A stretch of DNA of 64,000 nt, from assembly GCA_021769865.1 (NCBI GenBank), contig JAETSB010000013.1, positions 18,795 through 82,794 on the forward strand. The letters run 5' to 3'. Below the pieces are notes generated by a model. The model was not told where the DNA came from. It was given only the letters and a program-made list of their open reading frames with translations, and made no database searches. Origin of the DNA: Oscillospiraceae bacterium (GTDB taxonomy: Bacteria; Bacillota; Clostridia; Oscillospirales; Oscillospiraceae). The position numbers were made by a program, and so were the translations under genes. Below, in pieces: positions 25,313-32,952 of the stretch; the first letter of the stretch is position 1; every line of letters starts with the position of its first letter.

Positions 25313-26401
25313 ATGAATCACTACGCCAACCTCGCCGCCGCCCTGGAGGCGGAGGACCTGGACGCAGTCCTCCTCACCGGGGAGGCCAACCGCTTCTACG
25401 CCTCCGGCTTCTTCACTCCCGGAGGGGACGCCACCGCCCTGGTCACCCGGAAGGACGCGGTCTTTTTCACCGACGCCCGGTACACGGAGGCCGCCGCCCG
25501 CCATCTGGACGGGGCGGAGCTCCGGGAAGTCAAGCCCGGCAAGGGCCTGATGGACCAGCTCCGGGAGGTGCTGTTCTTAAAAGGAGTCCGCCGCTTAGGG
25601 ATCGAGGACGCCGCCATAACCGTGCAGTCCTACCGGCGGCTGGAAAAGGCCCTGTCGGAGGAGAAATCTCCCCCCCAGCTGGTCCCCGCCTCGGAGGCCA
25701 TCTTAAAGCTCAGGCAGACCAAAGACCAGGAGGAGCTCCAAGCCATGGAGGCCGCCCAGGGCATCGCCGAGCGGGCCCTGGAGGACATCGTGAAGGAACT
25801 CCGTCCCGGCGTGACGGAAAAGGAGATCGCCGCCCGGCTCCAGTACCTCATGCTCAACTACGGCGCGTCGGACATGTCCTTCGACCCCATCGTGGTCTCC
25901 GGGCCCAACGGAAGCCTCCCCCACGGCGTGCCCTCGAAAAAAGAAATTCAACCCGGGGAGTTCGTCACCATGGACTTCGGCTGCATCTACGGCGGCTACT
26001 GCTCCGACATGACCCGCACCGTGGCGGTGGGGTCCGTGACGGAGGAGATGGAGCGGGTGTACCGGACCGTCCTGGCCGCCCAGGAGGCGGGCATCGCCGC
26101 CGCCAGGGCCGGGGTCCCCGGCAAGGCGGTGGACACCGCCGCCCGGGCCGTCATTGAGGAGGCGGGTTATGGGGAGTACTTCACCCACAGCTTCGGCCAC
26201 GGGGTGGGCGTGGAGATCCATGAGGCCCCCAACGCCGCCTCCAGCAACGACAAGCCCCTCCCCGCCGGGGCGGTGATCTCGGCGGAACCGGGCATCTATA
26301 TCCCCGGCAAACTGGGGGTCCGCATTGAGGACGTGATTTTGATTACCCCGGAGGGCTGCCGGAACCTGACGAAGGCCCCCAAGGAACTGCTGATACTCTG
26401 A
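25313..26401 (+). CDS. Xaa-Pro peptidase (aminopeptidase P/prolidase family)
   Basis: A metallopeptidase of the M24 pita-bread family, 362 residues, cytosolic. It has a creatinase-like N-terminal domain (1-125) and the catalytic domain with the two-metal ligands in TMDFGCIYGGYCSDMTRT (two Asp), HSFGHGVGVEIHE (His), and SAEPGIYIPGKLGVRIED (two Glu). It releases the N-terminal residue next to proline, in peptide use. The ATG at 25313 is the first Met before the conserved N-terminus; GGAAGGA lies about 10 nt upstream, a slightly long gap. The ArsC-like and dus genes follow closely. Confidence 0.93.
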   Translation: MNHYANLAAALEAEDLDAVLLTGEANRFYASGFFTPGGDATALVTRKDAVFFTDARYTEAAARHLDGAELREVKPGKGLMDQLREVLFLKGVRRLGIEDAAITVQSYRRLEKALSEEKSPPQLVPASEAILKLRQTKDQEELQAMEAAQGIAERALEDIVKELRPGVTEKEIAARLQYLMLNYGASDMSFDPIVVSGPNGSLPHGVPSKKEIQPGEFVTMDFGCIYGGYCSDMTRTVAVGSVTEEMERVYRTVLAAQEAGIAAARAGVPGKAVDTAARAVIEEAGYGEYFTHSFGHGVGVEIHEAPNAASSNDKPLPAGAVISAEPGIYIPGKLGVRIEDVILITPEGCRNLTKAPKELLIL

Positions 26402-26417
26402 GAAGGAGGAATTCTCA

Positions 26418-26768
26418 ATGCTCATGCTCTGGTATCCCAAGTGCACCACCTGCCAGAAGGCCAAGAAGTGGCTGGACGAACAGGGCCTGGACATCCAGGT
26501 CCGGGACATCAAGCTGGAAAATCCCAGATTGGAGGAGCTCCGCGGGTGGTGGACCGCCAGCGGCCTGCCCCTGAAGCGCTTTTTCAACACCAGCGGCCTC
26601 CAGTATAAGGCCCTGGGCCTGAAGGACAAGCTCCCCGGCATGACCGAGGAGGAGCAGCTGTCCCTCCTCGCCACCGACGGCATGCTGGTGAAGCGGCCCA
26701 TTCTGGTGGGGGACGGCTTCGTCCTCACCGGCTTCAAGCCCAGGGAGTGGGAGGAGAAGCTGGGATGA
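26418..26768 (+). CDS. ArsC/Spx-family protein
   Basis: A 116-residue thioredoxin-fold protein with the N-terminal CTTC pair (YPKCTTCQKAKKWL), the family segment KRFFNTSG and the C-terminal KRPILVGDGFVLTGFKPREW. Such proteins act as glutathione- or thiol-dependent reductases or, as Spx, bind RNA polymerase. The lack of Spx-type RPR residues suits the YffB-like group. AAGGAGG lies 8 nt before the ATG. The stop overlaps the dus start by 4 nt (ATGA). Confidence 0.88.
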   Translation: MLMLWYPKCTTCQKAKKWLDEQGLDIQVRDIKLENPRLEELRGWWTASGLPLKRFFNTSGLQYKALGLKDKLPGMTEEEQLSLLATDGMLVKRPILVGDGFVLTGFKPREWEEKLG

Positions 26769-27742
26769 TCCGGCGTTTCGACTTCGCCCCCCTGGACGGT
26801 ATCACAAAACGGGTCTTCCGTGAGGTCTGGCGCCGGCACTTCGGCGGGGCGGACCGCTATTTCATCCCCTTCATTTCCCCCACGGACCAGCATGTCATCA
26901 CGCCCCGGGACCGCCGGGAGCTGGAGAACCCCGAGGGTCTCCCCCAGGTCCCCCAGGTGATGGCGAAGCATGCGGCGGATTTCGTCTGGGCGGCGGGGGC
27001 ATTGGCGGACATGGGCTACACGGAGGTCAACCTGAACCTGGGCTGTCCCTCCGGCACCGTCACCGCCAAGGGGAAGGGCTCCGGCCTGCTGGCGGACCCG
27101 GACTTCCTGGATCGCTTCCTGGACGAGGTGTTTTCCGGCGTCTCCATTCCCGTCTCCGTGAAGACCCGGCTGGGCTACAACACCCCGGAGGAGTTTCCCC
27201 GGCTGCTGGAGGTCTTCAACCGCTACCCCATCGCCTGCCTCACCGTCCACCCCCGAGTCCGGCCGGAGAAGTACCGGGGAACGGTCCATATGGACCAGTT
27301 CGCCTGGGCCTGCGCGGAGAGCCGGAACCCCGTCTGCTACAACGGGGACCTGACCTCCGTCTCCGGCGTCCGGGCCCTGGAGGCCCGGTTTCCCGACTTA
27401 AGCGCCGCCATGATCGGCCGGGGGGCCATTGCGGACCCGGCGCTGTTCCGGCGGCTCCGGGGCGGGCCCGCCGCCTCGAAGGAAGAGCTGCAAGCCTTTA
27501 CGACGGAACTGTACCGGGCATACCAGGACTTCTACAGTCAGGCCGCCCCCGACAGACAGTCTGCCCCTGCCTCCCAGCGGATGAAGGAGGTCTGGTTCTA
27601 CCTGATCCACCTCTTTGACGGCGGCGAGCGCCTGGGGGGCCGGATGCGCCGCTCCCGGGGCCCCAGGGCCTACGAAGAGCTGGAGGCCCGGATCTTCCAG
27701 GAGCTGGAGCTTCTGGACGCCCCCCAGGGGGAATTGGCATGA
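26765..27742 (+). CDS. tRNA-dihydrouridine synthase
   Basis: An FMN-dependent enzyme that reduces uridine in tRNA. The 325-residue protein has the TIM barrel start FDFAPLDGITKRVFREV, the catalytic-Cys segment NLNLGCPSGTVTAKGKGSGLL (C in GCP), VKTRLGY, and the FMN-phosphate region (AAMIGRGAIADP). The family is clear, while the DusA/B/C subtype is not. Its start at 26765 overlaps the ArsC-like stop (ATGA), so the two are translationally coupled; a longer in-frame start lies inside that gene. Confidence 0.92.
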   Translation: MIRRFDFAPLDGITKRVFREVWRRHFGGADRYFIPFISPTDQHVITPRDRRELENPEGLPQVPQVMAKHAADFVWAAGALADMGYTEVNLNLGCPSGTVTAKGKGSGLLADPDFLDRFLDEVFSGVSIPVSVKTRLGYNTPEEFPRLLEVFNRYPIACLTVHPRVRPEKYRGTVHMDQFAWACAESRNPVCYNGDLTSVSGVRALEARFPDLSAAMIGRGAIADPALFRRLRGGPAASKEELQAFTTELYRAYQDFYSQAAPDRQSAPASQRMKEVWFYLIHLFDGGERLGGRMRRSRGPRAYEELEARIFQELELLDAPQGELA

Positions 27743-27776
27743 AAAGGACGGGTCCGCCGGACGGCGGGCCCCTTTT
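27742..27776 (+). terminator. terminator after dus
   Basis: AAAAGG..GGGTCCGCC-GGAC-GGCGGGCCCCTTTT: a strong stem ending in TTTT directly after the stop codon. Confidence 0.78.
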
Positions 27777-27781
27777 CCCGC

Positions 27782-27810
27782 TTGCCTTCCGGCCCGGACT
27801 GTGCTACACT
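27782..27810 (+). promoter_or_regulatory. promoter of the DUF975 gene
   Basis: TTGCCT (27782-27787) and TACACT (27805-27810), spacing 17 bp, lie 37 bp before the start codon. Confidence 0.7.
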
Positions 27811-27847
27811 AAGATAAAGACACCACCACAAATCAGGAGGCCCTATC

Positions 27848-28660
27848 ATGACGTTTGAACAGATCGACCGGCAAAAATGCAAGTGGGAGGCGGCGGAGCT
27901 GCTGCGGGACGCGCAGGTTTCCCCCAAGGCCATGACCGCCCTGTACATGGGACTGCTCATCGTGCTGAACCTGTTTTCCTCCCTGGTGGACACCGGCTTT
28001 TTCAGCATTTTCATCTCCATTCTGGTCTCCCTGCTGAGCACCGTCCTGGCCACGGGCTTCGCCCTGTACTGCATGGCCGTCCGGCGGGGCGAGCGGGCGG
28101 AGTTCCTGACGCTGTTCGACGGGTTCTCCTTCGTGGGGAAGCTGATTCTGCTGGACATTCTGGTCAGCTTGTTCATCTTCCTCTGGTCCCTGCTCTTCGT
28201 CATCCCCGGCATTATCGCCGCCTACCGCTACGGCTTCGCCTTCTACAATCTCTATGAGAACCCGGAGATCGGCGTGATGGAGGCCCTGGAGATGAGCAAG
28301 CGGCAGACCCTGGGCTACAAGGCCCAGCTCTTCACCCTGGACCTGAGCTACCTCGGCTGGAGCCTGTTGGCCATTTTCCCCGCCCTGCTCCTGAGCCTCA
28401 AGATAAGCCAGGACTTGGCCATGCTGATGCTCTACGGCATCCCCGCCCCGGAGACCTACTTCGGCCTCCCCATCTTCGCCCTGAACGCCATTTTCGGTCT
28501 CTGGCAGCTGCTGGTGGCCCTCTTTTACATTCCCAACTGCACCTGTGTCCATCTGGCCTATTTCGACACCGCCAAGCGGACCTCCGGCGTGGGCAAGGAC
28601 GCGGCCCCTGTCCAATCCTCCCCCTGGGACGGTTGGAACGCCCCGGACGGCTTAGGCTGA
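27848..28660 (+). CDS. DUF975-family integral membrane protein
   Basis: A 270-residue membrane protein with about five or six helices. The region LFVIPGIIAAYRYGFAFYNLYENPEIG and the following MEALEMSKRQTLGYK (each part of the conserved loop) are typical of the DUF975/COG5523 family. The function is unknown. The N-terminus is cytosolic and the C-terminal 30 residues are polar. AGGAGG precedes the ATG. Single gene with own promoter and terminator. Confidence 0.87.
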   Translation: MTFEQIDRQKCKWEAAELLRDAQVSPKAMTALYMGLLIVLNLFSSLVDTGFFSIFISILVSLLSTVLATGFALYCMAVRRGERAEFLTLFDGFSFVGKLILLDILVSLFIFLWSLLFVIPGIIAAYRYGFAFYNLYENPEIGVMEALEMSKRQTLGYKAQLFTLDLSYLGWSLLAIFPALLLSLKISQDLAMLMLYGIPAPETYFGLPIFALNAIFGLWQLLVALFYIPNCTCVHLAYFDTAKRTSGVGKDAAPVQSSPWDGWNAPDGLG

Positions 28661-28665
28661 ACTTC

Positions 28666-28711
28666 AAAAAGCCGGGACCCTCGGAAGAACGGAGGGTCTC
28701 GGCTTTTTTTC
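28666..28711. terminator. terminator between the DUF975 gene and the convergent ECF gene
   Basis: AAAAAGCCGgGACCCTC and GAGGGTCtCGGCTTTTTTT form a long stem with a T-run on the + side and an A-run on the other. Confidence 0.85.
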
Positions 28712-28715
28712 TCGC

Positions 28716-29276
28716 TCACAGGTTGGGAAACTGCTTCCGGACATAGCCGCTGCGCCGAAGGGCCAGGGCCAGCAGTGTGGACGCCGCCGCGCCGAAGGCG
28801 GCCTGGACCAGATTGCTGGGAATGCCCGCCGCGCTGGCCGTCAGGCAGAGGCCCAGGGCCCCGCCGCCGGAGGCGGCTGCCAGCAGCCCGTCGAACAGCC
28901 AGTAGCCCAGCACCATGGGGACCTCCGCCGCCGCCGCGCTGAGGAGCAGTCCCCTCCGTTTCAGCGCCCGGTACAAACCCGCCGCCGTCAGGGCCATGAC
29001 GGCCTTGATTACCAGGGTGGCGGGGACATAAACCGCGTAGCCGCTCAGCAGGTCCGCCATGGCGGGGCCCACGCCCCCGGCCACCGCGCCGTACACCGGT
29101 CCCAGCAGCCAGGCCCCCAGGATCACCACCGCGTCCCCCAGGTTCATGTATCCGCCGGTGGGGGAGGGCACCTGCAGCACCATGGTCCCCACGCAGCCCA
29201 GGGCGGCGAACAGCCCCGTCAGGGCCAGCAGCCGGGCGTCCGCCCGGACCGTCTCCCGCTTTAGAATCTTTTCCAT
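28716..29276 (-). CDS. ECF transporter S component, likely vitamin B6-related
   Basis: A 186-residue membrane protein with about six helices and the S-component pattern MNLGDAVVILGAWLLGPVYG and AGGVGPAMADLLSGY. It captures a vitamin and uses a shared EcfA-EcfT module, not encoded here. It is divergent from a MocR/PdxR-type regulator, an arrangement typical for pyridoxine (PdxU-like) transport; HMP (thiamine precursor) transporters look similar. The substrate is therefore inferred. Upstream of the ATG is GGAGCGAGGCGCG. Confidence 0.82.
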   Translation of the reverse strand: MEKILKRETVRADARLLALTGLFAALGCVGTMVLQVPSPTGGYMNLGDAVVILGAWLLGPVYGAVAGGVGPAMADLLSGYAVYVPATLVIKAVMALTAAGLYRALKRRGLLLSAAAAEVPMVLGYWLFDGLLAAASGGGALGLCLTASAAGIPSNLVQAAFGAAASTLLALALRRSGYVRKQFPNL

Positions 29277-29303
29277 CGCGCCTCGCTCCTTTGTCGGTTG
29301 ATG

Positions 29304-29342
29304 TTGCCATCATAGCCCCTTTGTGGTAGGATAGAAATATCC
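29304..29342. promoter_or_regulatory. divergent promoters with a candidate MocR operator
   Basis: On + TTGCCA (29304-29309) and TAGGAT (29327-29332) are 17 bp apart, pointing to the MocR gene. On minus TATGAT (29316-29311) with TTTCTA 17 bp upstream points to the ECF gene, so the two promoters overlap. GGATA-N4-TATCC (29329-29342) is an inverted repeat between them. Confidence 0.6.
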
Positions 29343-29382
29343 AAAATTGAAATTTTTTATAAGGTCAGAGGAGGGCGCGTCC

Positions 29383-30768
29383 ATGCTGACATACGATCTG
29401 GAGGCCCGGGGCGGGTTGTCCCTCTACGAATACCTGTACCGCCGCCTGCGGGACGACATCCTCAGCGGCGCCCTGGCGGCGGGGGAGCGCCTGCCCTCCA
29501 AGCGGGCCCTGGCGGAGCATCTGCGGGTGTCCGTCATCACGGTGGAGGGGGCCTATCAGCAGCTGGTGGCGGAGGGCTACGCGGACGCCCGGCCCCGGCT
29601 GGGCTTTTACGTGGCCCGGGTGGACCGCCGCCTCCCGGCGGCGGAGCCGGGAGAGCCCGTCCCAGCGGAGGCGCCCCCCCGGTCCTGGCGGCTGGACCTG
29701 AAGAGCGGCCAGGCGGACCCCTCCTTCTTCCCCTCGGCCCTCTGGGCGAGGCTGACCCGCCAGGTCCTCTCCGAGGGGAGTCACCTGGCCCCGGTGCCCC
29801 ACCAGGGCCTTCCCGCCCTGCGGGAGGCCATCGCCCGGGACCTCCGGGATTTCAAAGGCATGGCGGTGTCCCCGGAGCAGATCGTCGTGGGCGCGGGGGC
29901 GGAATACCTGTACCTGCTCCTGGCCCAGCTCCTGGGCCGGGAGGAGACCGTCTTTGCCCTAGAGGACCCGGGCTATCCGAAGATTCGCCAGGTCTACGGC
30001 AAGTGGGGTGCCGTCTGCCGTCCCATCCCTCTGGACGGCCAGGGCATGGCCCTGGAGCCTCTCTACGCCTCCGGCGCCACGGCGGCCCACCTCTCCCCCG
30101 CCCACCACTACCCCACGGGCATCGTTACCCCCATCGCCCGGCGGCAGGCCCTCCTCCGCTGGGCGGAGGAGACGGACGGCGTCATCATCGAGGACGACTA
30201 CGACAGCGAGTTCCGCTTCGCCGGACGGCCCATCCCTACCCTCCAGAGCATCGACGCCCGGGGGCGGGTGATCTACATGAACACCTTCTCCCAGACCATC
30301 TCCCCCTCCATGCGGGTGGGCTTCATGGTCCTGCCCCCCCGGCTGCTGGAGCGCTGCCGCCGGGAGCTGGGGTTCTACGCCTCCACCGTCCCCGCCCTGG
30401 AGCAGCAGGTCCTGGCCCGCTTTCTCAGCAGCGGCGGGTATGAGCAGCACCTCTCCCGGGCCCGAAAAAAATACCGCCTCCTCCGGGAGGCGGTGCTGGA
30501 GCGCTTCCGGCTCCTTCCCTTCGCCGCCTCCCTCACCGACCGGGGGGCGGGGCTTCACTTCCTCCTCCGTCTGGACACAGAGGAGGGCGACGAGGCCCTC
30601 CGCCGTCGGGCGGAGGGCCTGGGAGTGCGTCTTGGGTTTTTGTCGGAGTACGCCGCCGTCCCCGATCCCGCCTACGCCCACACGCTGGTGGTGAACTACG
30701 CGGGGCTGGACGCAGAGCGGCTGAACGAGGCGGCGTCGCTGCTCAGCGAGGTCTTCCTGACCCGCTGA
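29383..30768 (+). CDS. MocR/PdxR-type transcription regulator (GntR + aminotransferase fold)
   Basis: A 461-residue regulator with an N-terminal winged helix (YEYLYRRLRDDILSGAL, then LPSKRALAEHLRVSVITVEGAY, split by AAGER) and a fold-type I aminotransferase domain. That domain keeps the PLP-site features: SPAHHYPTG, IIEDDYDSEFRF (PLP-pairing Asp) and the segment MNTFSQTISPSMRVG, where the usual Schiff-base Lys position carries Gln-Thr-Ile (TFSKxLxP in relatives). It likely senses pyridoxal phosphate and controls the divergent ECF gene. The ATG at 29383 has GAGGAGGG upstream. Confidence 0.9.
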   Translation: MLTYDLEARGGLSLYEYLYRRLRDDILSGALAAGERLPSKRALAEHLRVSVITVEGAYQQLVAEGYADARPRLGFYVARVDRRLPAAEPGEPVPAEAPPRSWRLDLKSGQADPSFFPSALWARLTRQVLSEGSHLAPVPHQGLPALREAIARDLRDFKGMAVSPEQIVVGAGAEYLYLLLAQLLGREETVFALEDPGYPKIRQVYGKWGAVCRPIPLDGQGMALEPLYASGATAAHLSPAHHYPTGIVTPIARRQALLRWAEETDGVIIEDDYDSEFRFAGRPIPTLQSIDARGRVIYMNTFSQTISPSMRVGFMVLPPRLLERCRRELGFYASTVPALEQQVLARFLSSGGYEQHLSRARKKYRLLREAVLERFRLLPFAASLTDRGAGLHFLLRLDTEEGDEALRRRAEGLGVRLGFLSEYAAVPDPAYAHTLVVNYAGLDAERLNEAASLLSEVFLTR

Positions 30769-30769
30769 C

Positions 30770-31345
30770 TCAAGCCGCCGGGGCCGTCTCCCCGCTCCGG
30801 CGGAAGCGGACCAGCCCGGTCCGGTCCAGGGCCACCATCACCGCGGGGATGAAGACCAGCTGGAGGATGATGCCGGGGATGGCGGTGAGGAACGCGCCGG
30901 AGAGGAACATCTGCCAGGTAAACGCCTGGCCGGACACGCCGGAGAGGAACACCCGGGCCACGGCCCAGACGATTCGCCCGCCCAGCATGGCGGCAATAAG
31001 GCAGCGGACCAGGGCCACCACGCACTGCCAGCGGGACCGGGCGTAGAGGAAGCCCGCCAGGAAGCCGTACGCCGCCAGCTCAAAGGCCATGGCAATGGCG
31101 GTGGGGAACATCGGGGGCATCCCCAGGGTGGCGCTGCGGAGAAGAGGCAGGACGAAGCCCACCGCCAGGCCGTACTTCCAGCCGCAGAGGAGGCCGCACA
31201 GCAGCACCGGCAGGTGCATAGGGCAGAGCATACTGCCAATCTGGGGGATCTGCCCTGTGAAGAAGGGCAGGACGAAACCCAGGGCCATCAGCATGGCGGC
31301 CATGGACAGGGTTTGGACGGGTCTTTGGGTTTTGGTCTCGTTCAT
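30770..31345 (-). CDS. ECF transporter S component, substrate unknown
   Basis: A 191-residue protein with about six helices. The conserved block GQIPQIGSMLCPMHLPVLLCG and GWKYGLAVGFVLPLLRS are typical of a Clostridia ECF S family, often annotated without substrate. It ends 1 nt after the stop of the convergent MocR gene. AAGGAG lies 9 nt before the ATG. The upstream kinase gene on the same strand is 121 bp away across a promoter and hairpin. Confidence 0.8.
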   Translation of the reverse strand: MNETKTQRPVQTLSMAAMLMALGFVLPFFTGQIPQIGSMLCPMHLPVLLCGLLCGWKYGLAVGFVLPLLRSATLGMPPMFPTAIAMAFELAAYGFLAGFLYARSRWQCVVALVRCLIAAMLGGRIVWAVARVFLSGVSGQAFTWQMFLSGAFLTAIPGIILQLVFIPAVMVALDRTGLVRFRRSGETAPAA

Positions 31346-31427
31346 GGGAAAAACTCCTTACAAATCAGTTTTCCCGTCTTCTGACAGTCCGCCGCCTTCC
31401 TGACGGCGGGTTGCTTCGCACATAATT

Positions 31428-31457
31428 ATAATACCACAGGGGCTTGGCTTCTGCCAA
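31428..31457 (-). promoter_or_regulatory. possible promoter of the second ECF gene
   Basis: On minus, TTGGCA (31457-31452) and TATTAT (31433-31428) are 18 bp apart. The same -35 region is part of the inverted repeat CTTGGC-TTCT-GCCAAG (31444-31459), which is followed on + by CCCTTTTT and could be a + strand terminator. The leader also contains CCGCC-N8-GGCGG. No known riboswitch class is recognised. Confidence 0.5.
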
Positions 31458-31466
31458 GTCCCTTTT

Positions 31467-32531
31467 TCATCCGAAAAATCCGGTGGTGTCCACCACCAGG
31501 TCGGCGGCCTTCTCCGTGCCGCAGGCGGCGAAATACCGCTCCTCCAGCGTCCGCCAGACCCGGTCGAAGGTGGGGAAGTACTCCCCCTCCCGGGCCTGGA
31601 GGCGGCGGGTCTGCTCGTCCCGGTCACAGGTGAGGAAAATTTTATAGTCGTAGCATTCCGCCAGGGCCGGGTGCTGGGAGTAGGTGCCCTCCACGATGGT
31701 CAGGGGCTCCCACAGCTCCACCGGCTCTCTCAGCCGTCCGGTCTGGCAGTCGTAGGGCCGGTAGGCCGTCCCTCCGTCCCGGTCCGGAGAGCTCAGGACC
31801 TCCTTTTGGAACCGCTCCAGGTTCATGTTCCCGGCGGGGACCTCCATCCAGTCCGGCGTCCGCCTCTCCGGCGGGAGGTAGAAGTCATCCATGTGAACCA
31901 CGTCGGAGGAACAGGCCAGGACTCCTGACGCCAAGGCGGCGAAGCCCGTCTTCCCGCTTCCGCACCGTCCGTCCACGGCGATGAGGGCCGGGCCCTCCCG
32001 CCGGGCCGGGAGATCCCGGGCCAGCTGTTCCAGGGGAATCAGCGCCGGGAGGAACCGGGCGCAGTCCAGCCGCAAAACCCGGTAGTGGGGGTGATAGGCG
32101 CTTCGAAACGTCTCGCTGTGGCGGACCGGCGGACAGCCCTCCCGCCGCCAGAGCTCCAGGTATTCCGCCATGCCGGGGACCGGGAGGGCCGCCAGCTGCT
32201 CCAGCTTTTCCGAGAGGCCCGCCGCCGTCCCCGACCTCCGGGCCATGGTCCGGATGAACATACGCCCGATCAGCGGCAGCTCCCAGAGGGTGGACAGGGC
32301 CTGGGTGATATGGAAGCGGCACAGGCCGCCCCCGATGGGCTCCGGGGGAAGGGCCTCCACCCCCGCCTCCTTCCGCTCCGCCAGCAGGGCCGCCAGCACC
32401 TTGTCCGGGCTCTGGACCATGTGGGCGGGGCCGAACTCGCTCTGATAGGCCAGCTTGGCGAAGTCCTGGGGCTCCATTTTGGGGTACTTTGCCCAGTGCT
32501 CCCGGGCAATCGCAAAAAACTCCCCGCTCAC
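31467..32531 (-). CDS. P-loop kinase, uridine kinase-like with N-terminal extra domain
   Basis: A 354-residue protein. The C-terminal half has Walker A in VDGRCGSGKTGFAAL (about 175-190), the segment VHMDDFYLPPERRTPDW with the kinase Asp pair, and VEGTYSQHP, all as in uridine/phosphoribulokinase-like kinases. The N-terminal 165 residues form a separate helical domain I cannot name. The GTG start at 32531 overlaps the DUF3842 stop (GTGA), with GGGAG upstream. Real substrate unknown; nucleoside or pantothenate-like compounds are possible. Confidence 0.8.
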   Translation of the reverse strand: MSGEFFAIAREHWAKYPKMEPQDFAKLAYQSEFGPAHMVQSPDKVLAALLAERKEAGVEALPPEPIGGGLCRFHITQALSTLWELPLIGRMFIRTMARRSGTAAGLSEKLEQLAALPVPGMAEYLELWRREGCPPVRHSETFRSAYHPHYRVLRLDCARFLPALIPLEQLARDLPARREGPALIAVDGRCGSGKTGFAALASGVLACSSDVVHMDDFYLPPERRTPDWMEVPAGNMNLERFQKEVLSSPDRDGGTAYRPYDCQTGRLREPVELWEPLTIVEGTYSQHPALAECYDYKIFLTCDRDEQTRRLQAREGEYFPTFDRVWRTLEERYFAACGTEKAADLVVDTTGFFG

Positions 32532-32944
32532 AGCCCCAGCTCCCTTACCGCCAGCTCCACCGCCCGGCGGAGGTACTCCTCCAGGCGGCACTCCTCCACG
32601 CCCGCCACGTACACGCCGCAGGAGGCGGAGGGAATCAGGATCTTCACCGCCCCGGACCCGGAGACGGCGGCGGCCATGGCGGGGGACACCTCCCCCAGGA
32701 TGCCGTTGGCCAGCACCATGCCGATGGGGCCCAGGATCAGGTCCGCCCGGGCGGCGTTGTATACCACGGCGTTCTCCCCTGTGGCCCCCTGGGCGGCTCC
32801 GGCCTTCAGCATGGCGGCGGTGGCCGCCACGTTGGTCCCCGCGCAGAGGAGGCGGCAGTCCCCGTTCAGGCGGGGCTTCAGCAGCTTCACCAGCTGGCTT
32901 CCCACGCCGCCGCCCTGGCCGTCCAGAATCAAAATTGTCCGCAT
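32528..32944 (-). CDS. DUF3842 family protein
   Basis: A 138-residue Rossmann-like protein: ILILDGQGGGVGSQLVKLL (dinucleotide- or nucleotide-binding-type glycine loop), GTNVAATAAMLKAGAAQGATGENAVV and LGPIGMVLANGILGEVSP, which together match my memory of DUF3842. Function unknown. Start at 32944 chosen for GAGGG 6 nt upstream. It lies 8 nt after the reductase-like gene and overlaps the kinase gene, so the three form one operon. Confidence 0.87.
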   Translation of the reverse strand: MRTILILDGQGGGVGSQLVKLLKPRLNGDCRLLCAGTNVAATAAMLKAGAAQGATGENAVVYNAARADLILGPIGMVLANGILGEVSPAMAAAVSGSGAVKILIPSASCGVYVAGVEECRLEEYLRRAVELAVRELGL

Positions 32945-32952
32945 AGGGTCCC

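Noticed and set aside
31346..31466. Riboswitch (THF, preQ1 or similar) upstream of the ECF S gene
   Set aside because: The leader has only a small CCGCC/GGCGG hairpin; none of the conserved cores I know could be placed.
31441..31466. Terminator for the kinase gene on the minus strand
   Set aside because: The CTTGGC/GCCAAG hairpin has its T-run on the + side only, so it would not stop minus-strand transcripts efficiently.
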